Source of the DNA: JBBRLA01 sp038231615
Lineage (GTDB): Bacteria > Myxococcota_A > Polyangia > Palsa-1104 > JAEUJZ01
Direction: 5' to 3'
Length of the DNA stretch: 12,666 nt
NCBI GenBank assembly: GCA_038231615.1
Contig: JBBRLA010000198.1
Location: forward strand, 1-12,666
Shown here: piece by piece, positions 1 through 6,423 of the stretch
How the letters are laid out: every line of letters begins with the position of its first letter
Position numbering within the stretch: position 1 is the first letter of the stretch
Translations under genes and position numbers: made by a program
The notes under the pieces: generated by a model
Told to the model about the DNA's origin: nothing
Seen by the model: only the letters and a program-made list of their open reading frames with translations
Database searches by the model: none

Positions 1-732
1 CAGCTCCTCGAAGAGGCGCACCTCCTGATCGCGCAGGCGCTTCTTCTCCAGCAGGGCGCCGATGCGCGCCCGCAGCAGCACCGGCTGGAACGGCTTGGGT
101 AGGTAATCCTCGGCCCCCAGTTCGATGCAGCACACCACGATGTCCAGATCGTCCAGGGCGGAGATCATGATGACCGGGATGTGGCGCAGTCGCGGGTCCT
201 CCTTCATCCGACGGAGCACCGCCGGGCCGTCCATCTCCGGCATCAGCACGTCCAGCAGCACCACGTCAAAGGGGTGCGCCGCCGCCAACGCCAGCGCCTC
301 CTCGCCGCCGCGGGCGGTCATCACCCGGTGCCCTTGTCGCAAAAGGTGCCGGGATATAAGGTCCAGGTTGGCGGCATCGTCATCCACTAGCAAAAGGAAG
401 CCCGCCGGGCGCTCCCCGTCCGGGGCGTTCCGCTCCCCCGCGCTGTGCCGCTCCATCACATCCGACCGCAAACGCCCCAGGGTCTCCACCGAGATCGGCC
501 CTTGAGCGGCGGTCTGCTCAAGCAGCTGCTGCAACACATTCCCGGCGCCGCGGATGCGCAACAGGTCGCTCAGCAGGGCCTGGTCCTTGTGCTCCTCCGC
601 CCCGTCGATGAGCAGCTCGGTATACCCCAGGATGTGGTTCAACGAGTTGAACAGATCGTGACGCAGCCGCGGCGAGAGGGTCTCGCGTGGCGCGTCGGCG
701 GTACCTCTTTGGGGATGCTCGGTCTCGCTCAT
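1..732 (-). CDS. Response-regulator fusion with N-terminal DHp-like segment (3' part outside window)
   Basis: 244 residues are visible; the reading frame is still open at the window edge, so the C-terminus is missing. Residues about 20-75 look like a small histidine-kinase dimerisation segment: RHDLFNSLNHILGYTELL carries a His at 25 in the place of the phosphoacceptor, but no ATPase domain follows. Residues 111-235 are a complete receiver domain with an acidic cluster DDD at 117-119, phosphoacceptor Asp161 in LLDVLMPEMDG, Ser191, and Lys213 in LPKPF. It ends in a charged helix (LLEKKRLRDQEVRLFEEL) that, in many multidomain regulators, links a receiver to an output domain such as a class III adenylate/guanylate cyclase or a kinase; which one applies cannot be seen. 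The ATG at 732-730 overlaps the stop of the upstream receiver gene (ATGA, 4 nt), so translational coupling is likely. The receiver is certain; the missing output domain is inference. Confidence 0.88.
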   Translation of the reverse strand, partial: MSETEHPQRGTADAPRETLSPRLRHDLFNSLNHILGYTELLIDGAEEHKDQALLSDLLRIRGAGNVLQQLLEQTAAQGPISVETLGRLRSDVMERHSAGERNAPDGERPAGFLLLVDDDAANLDLISRHLLRQGHRVMTARGGEEALALAAAHPFDVVLLDVLMPEMDGPAVLRRMKEDPRLRHIPVIMISALDDLDIVVCCIELGAEDYLPKPFQPVLLRARIGALLEKKRLRDQEVRLFEEL

Positions 733-1139
733 CGTCCGTCTCCCTGGCCCGTGACCCCTCCTTCGCTTCCTCCGGCCCGGGCCAGGATCGTCTCGATCTT
801 CTCCAGCAGCCGCGGCAGGTCCACCGGCTTGGTGTCGTAATCGTCACAACCCGCCTCCAGCGCCCGATCGCGATCGTTGGACATGGCGTGGGCCGTCAGC
901 GCGATGATCGGAATGCCCCGGGTGTCAGCCTGGGCCTTGAGCTGCCGCGTCGCCTCCCAGCCGTCCAGCACCGGCAGGCTCATGTCCATGAGGATCAGCA
1001 CCGGCCGCTGCGCCCGGGCCACATCGAGCCCCTGCTGTCCATCGGCCGCCAGCAGCACCTCGTAGCCCTTGCGCTGGAGACGCCGCGAGAGCATGTCGCG
1101 GTTCATCTCGTTGTCTTCCACCAACAATATCTTCGGCAT
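729..1139 (-). CDS. Stand-alone CheY-like response regulator
   Basis: 136-aa single receiver domain. Visible residues are acidic Glu8-Asp9, phosphoacceptor Asp52 in LILMDMSLPVLDG, Thr82 in IIALTAHA, and Lys104 in YDTKPVD. The type with ALTAHAM after strand 4 is common in receivers that work as phosphate shuttles with hybrid kinases. There is no DNA-binding or enzymatic output, only a 16-residue Gly-rich tail, so it probably moves phosphate between the hybrid kinase upstream and the receiver fusion downstream. The start ATG has a purine-rich ribosome-binding stretch (GAGGGAAA) lying in the 10-bp gap after the hybrid kinase stop. Its stop overlaps the next start by 4 nt. Family assignment is very firm; partners are inferred from gene order. 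Confidence 0.93.
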   Translation of the reverse strand: MPKILLVEDNEMNRDMLSRRLQRKGYEVLLAADGQQGLDVARAQRPVLILMDMSLPVLDGWEATRQLKAQADTRGIPIIALTAHAMSNDRDRALEAGCDDYDTKPVDLPRLLEKIETILARAGGSEGGVTGQGDGR

Positions 1140-1149
1140 GGTCTTTCCC

Positions 1150-3150
1150 TCAACCCTTGCACAGAGAGGTCACCATGCGGCGCACCTCGTTCATCAGCTG
1201 GTCACGGCCCTGCGCCCCCTTGTACAGGATCTTCTCCACGTACCCCTTCAGGCGCCGCCGCTCCTCCTCCGTGACGTCCTTGGCCGTCAGCACCACCACC
1301 GGGATGCTGTGCCACTCCGGGTGTCGTCTCAACTGGGCCACGAACTCGAACCCATCCATTTCCGGCATCATCAAATCCAGCAGGATCAAGCTCGGCCGGT
1401 TCTCGGCCACCCGATCAAGCGCCACCTGGCCGTTCTCGGCCTCCTGCACCACCCAGCCCTCCTTCTCCAGCATGGACTTCATCATCTGCCGGGTGATCGC
1501 GTCGTCCTCGACCAGCAGCACCGGGCAGGGTGGCACCAGGCAGCGGTAGCGCCCCAGCACCCGCGACAGCTGATTCCGATCCACGGGCTTGCTCAGATAG
1601 TCCGCCGCGCCCAGGGCGTAGCCCAGGTTCTTCTCGCTGACCATGGAGATCATCACCACCGGGATGTCCGACAGGTCCGGGTCGGCCTTCAACGCCGATA
1701 GCACCGACCAGCCGTCCATCCCCGGCATCATCACGTCCAGGGTGATCACCATCGGCCGCAGTTTTTTCGCCAGGCGCAGCCCCTCGTCCCCGCTGCTGGC
1801 GGTCTCGGCGCGAATCCCCTCCCTGGACAGGTGCCGCCGCATCAGCTCTCGGGTGTCCGCGTCGTCGTCGATCACCAGCACCGTGCGCTCGCTGGACGCC
1901 TCTTCGGGTGCCGACTTGCCCGTCCCCGCCTGGGTTTCGTTTTCCTGCGGGGACACCAGCGCAGGCACCCGTATGGTGAACGTAGAGCCTCGACCCTCCT
2001 CACTGTGGACCTGGATGTCCCCGCCCATCATCTGGCAGAACCGCCGGCTGATGGCCAGCCCCAGCCCGGTGCCGCCAAAACGCCGGGTGGTGGAGGGGTC
2101 GGCCTGACTGAACACCTCGAAGAGCCGCCCCTGTTGCTTGGGGTTCATGCCGATGCCCGTGTCCGACACGGCAAAGAACACCTGATCCACCCCGTGCGTC
2201 CCCGCCTCCCGGCGCACCGACAGGCGGATCTGCCCTTGATGGGTGAACTTGCTGGCGTTGGACAACAGATTGAAAAGGCTCTGCCGAAGCTTGGTCAAAT
2301 CCGCGTGCATCTCCCCCAGATCCGGCTCGCAGTCCAGCATCAGGGAATCTTCGTTCTTGGCCAGAAGCGGCGCCACTGTGTCGGCCACCTCCTGCACCAC
2401 GTCCTTTACCCTGAACGTTTCCAGATACAGGTCCATCTTGCCGGCTTCGATCTTGGACAGGTCCAGCACGTCGTTGATCAAGGACAGCAGGTGCTTGCCC
2501 GCGGTGTTGATCTTCTCCAAGTCCGGCACCAGCCTCTGGGCGCCCAGGTCCTGGGCTTCTTCCTGAAGCATCTCGCTGTAGCCGATGACCGCGTTCAGCG
2601 GCGTACGCAGCTCATGGCTCATGTTGGCCAGAAAAAGCGTCTTGGTGCGGTTGGCGCTCTCTGCCTCCTCCTTCGCCCGCAGGATCTCCTCCGCCGCCTG
2701 CTTCCGGTCCGTGATGTCGGTGTGCGAGCCGACCCATTCGCGCACCTTGCCATCGGGTTCCAGCACGGGCACTCCGCGCACCGCGAAGTGCCGATACTCC
2801 CCATCGAAGCGGCGCACCCGGTGCTCGATGGCGAAGAGGCTATGGGTCCTTACCGACTCCTCCCATTGCTCCAGGGTGTGCGTCCGGTCCTCCGGGTGCA
2901 CCGCGGTCGACCAGCCGTAGCCCTGGTACTCCTCGAAGCTCTGCCCGGTCATCGATGCCCAGCCCGTTTGCTCCCCGACCATCTTGCCCTCGGCACTGTT
3001 GGTCCAGATGATCTGTCCGGTGGCAATGACCAGCGAACGGAAGCGATCCACGCTGCGCTGAAGTTCCGCCTCGGCCTTCTTGCGCTCGGTATCCAGGGCC
3101 TGGTACCGTACCTCCGTATCGGTCTGCGTGGATTTCACTTTCCCACTCAC
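1150..3150 (-). CDS. PAS hybrid histidine kinase with two C-terminal receivers
   Basis: 666 aa, apparently cytoplasmic: no signal peptide or membrane segment. Order: short charged helix (about 10-40); PAS domain (about 35-148) ending in WVGSHTDITDRKQ, typical of PAS/PAC; linking coiled coil; HisKA with His179 in MSHELRTPLNAVIGYSE; HATPase with N-box Asn294/Asn298, Asp330 in DTGIGM and the glycine lid GGTGLGLAISRR (359-370); receiver 1 with Asp472 and Lys521 in SKPV; receiver 2 with Asp592. Receiver 2 ends in ILYKGA, so the usual Lys-Pro is Lys-Gly. I chose the GTG at 3150-3148 because it overlaps the preceding receiver stop as GTGA. The frame is open upstream to 3303, but that part lies over the receiver gene and reads as low-complexity antiframe. 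It probably senses a cytosolic cue through PAS and feeds phosphate to the neighbouring receivers. Signal unknown. Confidence 0.93.
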   Translation of the reverse strand: MSGKVKSTQTDTEVRYQALDTERKKAEAELQRSVDRFRSLVIATGQIIWTNSAEGKMVGEQTGWASMTGQSFEEYQGYGWSTAVHPEDRTHTLEQWEESVRTHSLFAIEHRVRRFDGEYRHFAVRGVPVLEPDGKVREWVGSHTDITDRKQAAEEILRAKEEAESANRTKTLFLANMSHELRTPLNAVIGYSEMLQEEAQDLGAQRLVPDLEKINTAGKHLLSLINDVLDLSKIEAGKMDLYLETFRVKDVVQEVADTVAPLLAKNEDSLMLDCEPDLGEMHADLTKLRQSLFNLLSNASKFTHQGQIRLSVRREAGTHGVDQVFFAVSDTGIGMNPKQQGRLFEVFSQADPSTTRRFGGTGLGLAISRRFCQMMGGDIQVHSEEGRGSTFTIRVPALVSPQENETQAGTGKSAPEEASSERTVLVIDDDADTRELMRRHLSREGIRAETASSGDEGLRLAKKLRPMVITLDVMMPGMDGWSVLSALKADPDLSDIPVVMISMVSEKNLGYALGAADYLSKPVDRNQLSRVLGRYRCLVPPCPVLLVEDDAITRQMMKSMLEKEGWVVQEAENGQVALDRVAENRPSLILLDLMMPEMDGFEFVAQLRRHPEWHSIPVVVLTAKDVTEEERRRLKGYVEKILYKGAQGRDQLMNEVRRMVTSLCKG

Positions 3151-3545
3151 TCTCGCATCGCCGCCGCCATGTCGATGGCCGTCGACAGGTCCGGGATCTC
3201 GAAGGGCTTCTTCACATACGCGATCGACCCCAGGTCCCAGCTCTGCTCGCACAGGTCCCCGTCTGAAGACGCCGTCAACATCACCACCGGCACGTCGCGG
3301 CACGCCAACAGGTCCGGGTCCTGCCGGATCGCCCGCAAGAGGTCGGTGCCGTGACCATCCGGTAGATTCATGTCCAGGATGACCACGTCATACTGGTTGC
3401 GCATCAGCTTGGCCCTGCCATCGGCCAGGTTCTCCGCGTCGTCCAGCCGGTAGACGTAGCCGTAGATCATCTCCAGCATCTGCCGTGTCGAGTCTTCGTC
3501 GTCGATGGTCAGGATGCGGAGCTTCCGCTTGTTCTTCTCTCCCAT
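3147..3545 (-). CDS. Stand-alone CheY-like response regulator
   Basis: 132-aa single receiver. Residues seen: Asp15-Asp16-Glu17, phosphoacceptor Asp58 in VVILDMNLPDGHG, Thr91 in VVMLTASS, and Lys113-Pro114 in YVKKPF. No output domain follows. The start ATG has a strong ribosome-binding site (GGGAGGA, 6 nt before the ATG). It begins 66 nt after the RsbRD-like kinase stop and its own stop overlaps the GTG start of the hybrid kinase by 4 nt, so the two are probably made together. The upstream kinase (3612-4754) has no receiver of its own, so this protein is the natural candidate for its phosphate acceptor. That pairing is inference. Confidence 0.93.
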   Translation of the reverse strand: MGEKNKRKLRILTIDDEDSTRQMLEMIYGYVYRLDDAENLADGRAKLMRNQYDVVILDMNLPDGHGTDLLRAIRQDPDLLACRDVPVVMLTASSDGDLCEQSWDLGSIAYVKKPFEIPDLSTAIDMAAAMRE

Positions 3546-3611
3546 GTCGATCCTCCCTTTCTGCCTCAGCCTGCGTCTGCTTGAAGCGTAAGTCGCGATC
3601 CGCGTCCAGGC

Positions 3612-4754
3612 TTACCCACTGACCTCTTTTGCACCTGAGCTCGATCCCTCTCCCGGTCCCGGGGCCGCCGCCCGCCCCGCCGAGGGCAGTTCCAGCACGA
3701 ACATGCACCCCTTCCCGGGTAGATCCTGCACCCGAAGCGTGCCGCCGTGGGCTTCCGCGGCCTGCCTGGCGATGGCCAGCCCCAGACCGAAGCCGCGGCT
3801 CTCGGTGTCCAGACGCACGAAGGCCTCGAACAGTTTTTCGGTCGCCTCTTCCGGCAGCCCGCCGCACTCATCCTCGACCTCGACGATTGTGAAGCTCCCT
3901 TTGACCTTGCCGCGCACGTAGATCTGCCCGTGGGGCCGGGTAAACTTGATGGCATTATAGACCAGGTTCTCCAGGGCCGAGCGGAACAGGCGCGGGTCCG
4001 CCTGCAGTTCCGAATCGTGTTCTACCTGCACCGTTATGCTGATGTCGCGAAACTCCGCGGCGGATAACGTGTCCTGGCGAATTTGATCCAGGAAGGTCCT
4101 CAGTCCCACGGCCTCCAGACGAAGTTCGACCCCCGATCCCACCCGGGCCACCTTCAGCGTCCGGTCGAGCAGCTCCTGCATCTGGTTCAGCCCATGCTCC
4201 ACCGCCGACGCCGGCCGCCCTTCGGAGATCAGGCCCTTGCGCCGCAGCGATCGAAAGGCCAGCATCGCCGAGAAGAGCGGGTTGCGCAGCTCGTGGGCCA
4301 AAAACGCCAGGTGCTCGGTGGCCTGTCGTTGCAGCTCGGCGTCGCGCTGCCGGGCGTACTCCGAGACTGCCTCGGCAATGCCGGTGACCAGGCACTCCGA
4401 AAGCACCTGAAGCTCGCTCAACGTCGGGATTACCCCGGCGGCGACTGCGCCCTGGACGATGCAGTCCCGCAGGGCGCCGTACTCGCGCACCACCGAGTTC
4501 AGGTCGAAGCCCAGGCGCAGGCGCTGCATGCCGTGCTCCGCAGCGCTGGGGCTGCTCTCCGGCAGCGGCGACCCCGAGGACAGGCCCTCCTCGCCCCGCA
4601 AGGCGCTGATGATCTCATCCAGGAAGGCCGGCACGTAATCGCGCAGCTCCGCCGCAGGCAGGGCCGGGGAAACCAGGGTCGCCTGGATGCGCCGGATCCA
4701 CTGCTCGGTCATCTCGTTACGATGGGAGGCAAGATACGATTGTAGCGAGGTCAT
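3612..4754 (-). CDS. Sensor histidine kinase with RsbRD-like N-terminal domain
   Basis: 380 aa, soluble. The N-terminal half (about 4-138) is all helical with the pattern seen in RsbT co-antagonist N-terminal (RsbRD) domains: a helix with WIRRI near the start and RLRLGFDLNSVVREYGALR at 78-96. Then comes HisKA with His154 in LAHELRNPL, and a HATPase with N-box Asn263 and Asn267, Asp295 in EDECGGLP and a glycine lid RGFGLGLAIAR (320-330). The tail is Ala/Gly/Ser-rich. ATG 4754-4752 was chosen: it has GAGGA 7 nt upstream and begins the RsbRD-like helix; an in-frame ATG at 4823 has no ribosome-binding site. The RsbRD family is known from stressosome proteins and as sensory heads of kinases; the signal here is unknown. 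It heads the signalling genes, 148 nt after the fadL-like stop, with repeats in that gap. Confidence 0.9.
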   Translation of the reverse strand: MTSLQSYLASHRNEMTEQWIRRIQATLVSPALPAAELRDYVPAFLDEIISALRGEEGLSSGSPLPESSPSAAEHGMQRLRLGFDLNSVVREYGALRDCIVQGAVAAGVIPTLSELQVLSECLVTGIAEAVSEYARQRDAELQRQATEHLAFLAHELRNPLFSAMLAFRSLRRKGLISEGRPASAVEHGLNQMQELLDRTLKVARVGSGVELRLEAVGLRTFLDQIRQDTLSAAEFRDISITVQVEHDSELQADPRLFRSALENLVYNAIKFTRPHGQIYVRGKVKGSFTIVEVEDECGGLPEEATEKLFEAFVRLDTESRGFGLGLAIARQAAEAHGGTLRVQDLPGKGCMFVLELPSAGRAAAPGPGEGSSSGAKEVSG

Positions 4755-4840
4755 GCGTGGGTCCTCATCACCTGCCGCAGAGACAGGCCCATGTGTGATA
4801 CGTCCTCCGGTGATGTGGGGCAATCGAAAATCTGAGGAAA

Positions 4841-4921
4841 AGAGCTTGGCGATAAATGGACCGTGGTGCCTACTGCGCTTAGCGAACCATGGACCGCGGC
4901 GCCTACTGCGCTTCGCGATTC
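4841..4921 (-). repeat. 33-bp tandem repeat array, left copy
   Basis: Two adjacent 33-bp units (4856-4888 and 4889-4921) match at 28 of 33 positions; the tail of a third unit is visible at about 4841-4855. Read on the plus strand each starts ATGGACCG and contains GGCGCC-like and GCGCTT blocks. The unit at 4889-4921 overlaps the 3' end of the fadL-like gene and encodes its final residues and TAG stop; the rest lies in the gap before the sensor kinase. The same unit recurs in inverted orientation at 6269-6358. No target-site duplication or transposase was recognised. Confidence 0.85.
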
Positions 4922-6399
4922 ATGACCCCTTCTGTCAGGCTGCCGTACCCCGGGGCCCTGCGCCCCAGCACCCGGTCGTAGTTTAGCACCAGCGCCACGC
5001 TCAGAATGTGGGCCATGGAGGGCTCGTAGACCAGACGCAGGTCGGGGTTCTCCGCGGTGCGATCGCGCAGGAAGATCGCCTGGTAGCCCACGTCGATGCT
5101 GCCCAGTCCCCGGCAACCGAACGACGCGCCCACCGAGGTCAGGAAGCGGTCTGCGTCGGGCAGTGAAGGATCCAACGTGGCCGCGGGCACCGGGCTCTGG
5201 TCATAGCCAAAGCCGAAGCGCACCTTGGGCACGAAGTGGCCATTCGACATCGTATGGGACAGGTCCGCCTCGAAGCCGATGCGGCCGGCGTAGGCGTCGT
5301 TCCAGTTGCGCGGCGTCGTCGAGGTCAACGTCTGCTTCCCACTTTCATCGGACAGGGTCAGCCGCAGCTCGCTGGTGTTCGACCACAGGAAGGCGTTCAT
5401 GTCGGCGCTGATGGTCAGCCAGGAAAGCGGGCGCACGGCGATGCCCGCGGCGATGGCGTGGGGCATCGACAGCGAGGTCTGCGCCTTGGTGTAAGGGAAG
5501 ACCGACGCGACCCCCGTGGGCGGCACGTAGCCGACCGTGCCGTTGTCGAAGTTCAGGTTGAACGCCGAGCGGTACGAGAGCCCCAGGCTCAGGCCTCCGC
5601 CAAAGAGGCGGACCAGGGCCCCCACGTTGGCCCCCACCGCCGTCGCCCCGTCCGATAGCGAGACGCGTCCGTCGGCGCCGCCGAACGAAAGATTGCGCGC
5701 CAGTTCAACCGAGCCCAGCACCACGTCCAGCCCCACCGCCAGCGAGATCTCCGGGATCGGCCGCACTGCCACTGTCGGGTTCACCGTGAAGGTCTGCAGG
5801 CCCGCCCGCAGCACCTTGTAGCGCCCGGGAAAGGGCTGCCCATTGTCGGGGTTCTGCCAGTCCACCGTCAGGCCGTAGTTGGTGAAGCCGCCGACCCCCA
5901 CGGATACCCGGTCGTGCACCCGAGCGGCCACGAAAAACGTGGGCAGGACGAAGTTGCCCCGCACGCTGTCGAAGGAACTGCTGACGCCGTTCAGGTTCGA
6001 GGTGACACTGGGCTGGGCGGAGATCAGGGTGAACCCGACCAACGCCGAGATGCCCGACTGGAAGCCCAACGCAGCGGGGTTGTAGAACACCGCCGAGGCG
6101 TCGTCGACCCGGGCGGTCATCGCCCCGGCCAGCGCCGTGCCCTGTGGCGATTGCTCGTTGATGGCAAAGCCGGCGGCGGCGGCGGGGGCCGGCGCCAACG
6201 CCCCCAGCAGCAACAACGACCACGGCAGGATCGTGGCACGGCGTCCCCGAGCACCGCCCGCCTGGAATGGCTCGCCAAGCGCCTGAGGCGCCGCGGTCCA
6301 TCGCTCGTCAAGCGCCGCGGTTGTTGGCTCGCCAAGCGCCGCAGGCGCCGCGGTCAATCTATCTGCCTTTACCGACAGGATGAGTGCAGCTTTACGCAT
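4903..6399 (-). CDS. FadL/OmpP1/TodX-family outer-membrane fatty-acid channel
   Basis: 498 aa. The family hallmark is the mature N-terminus GFAINEQSPQGTALAGAM followed by DDASAVFYNPAAL (Asn-Pro-Ala at 107-109), as in E. coli FadL and Pseudomonas TodX, which carry long-chain fatty acids or other hydrophobic compounds across the outer membrane. The rest alternates amphipathic strands typical of a beta-barrel. The hydrophobic signal core (57-76) ends in PAPAAAA before Gly77, but it is preceded by about 56 residues of N-region. Thirty of these come from an in-frame repeat array (6269-6358). The barrel seems to end near LSVALVLNYD; a tail of roughly 20 residues follows and its last residues lie in another repeat unit, so the protein does not end in the usual terminal aromatic residue. 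ATG 6399 has GGAG 6 nt upstream; an ATG at 6411 in frame is the alternative. It starts 24 nt after the lipase stop and is probably cotranscribed with it. Confidence 0.92.
   Translation of the reverse strand: MRKAALILSVKADRLTAAPAALGEPTTAALDERWTAAPQALGEPFQAGGARGRRATILPWSLLLLGALAPAPAAAAGFAINEQSPQGTALAGAMTARVDDASAVFYNPAALGFQSGISALVGFTLISAQPSVTSNLNGVSSSFDSVRGNFVLPTFFVAARVHDRVSVGVGGFTNYGLTVDWQNPDNGQPFPGRYKVLRAGLQTFTVNPTVAVRPIPEISLAVGLDVVLGSVELARNLSFGGADGRVSLSDGATAVGANVGALVRLFGGGLSLGLSYRSAFNLNFDNGTVGYVPPTGVASVFPYTKAQTSLSMPHAIAAGIAVRPLSWLTISADMNAFLWSNTSELRLTLSDESGKQTLTSTTPRNWNDAYAGRIGFEADLSHTMSNGHFVPKVRFGFGYDQSPVPAATLDPSLPDADRFLTSVGASFGCRGLGSIDVGYQAIFLRDRTAENPDLRLVYEPSMAHILSVALVLNYDRVLGRRAPGYGSLTEGVMNREAQ
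6269..6358 (+). repeat. 33/24/33-bp tandem repeat array inside the channel's signal peptide
   Basis: Three direct units: 6269-6301 (33 bp), 6302-6325 (24 bp, lacking 9 bp in the middle) and 6326-6358 (33 bp). The reverse complement of the first shares 27 of 33 positions with the unit at 4889-4921, including the first 16 bases, so the two arrays are one family in opposite orientation about 1.3 kb apart. The total of 90 bp adds exactly 30 codons, read as LTAAPAALGEP, TTAALDER and WTAAPQALGEP, without breaking the reading frame. Confidence 0.88.
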
Positions 6400-6423
6400 C
6401 TCGCGCTCCATTCACTTGGACGG

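Noticed and set aside
3151..3303. N-terminal extension of the hybrid kinase to an upstream start
   Set aside because: The extension lies entirely over the end of the receiver gene, reads as low-complexity sequence, and the GTG at 3150 gives a classic GTGA overlap.
1831..3354. A long plus-strand open frame opposite the hybrid kinase
   Set aside because: The minus strand carries a full PAS-HisKA-HATPase-receiver protein; the plus frame has no recognisable domain.
4755..4823. Longer start for the RsbRD-like kinase
   Set aside because: No ribosome-binding site ahead of 4823, whereas the ATG at 4754 has GAGGA at proper spacing and begins the helical domain.
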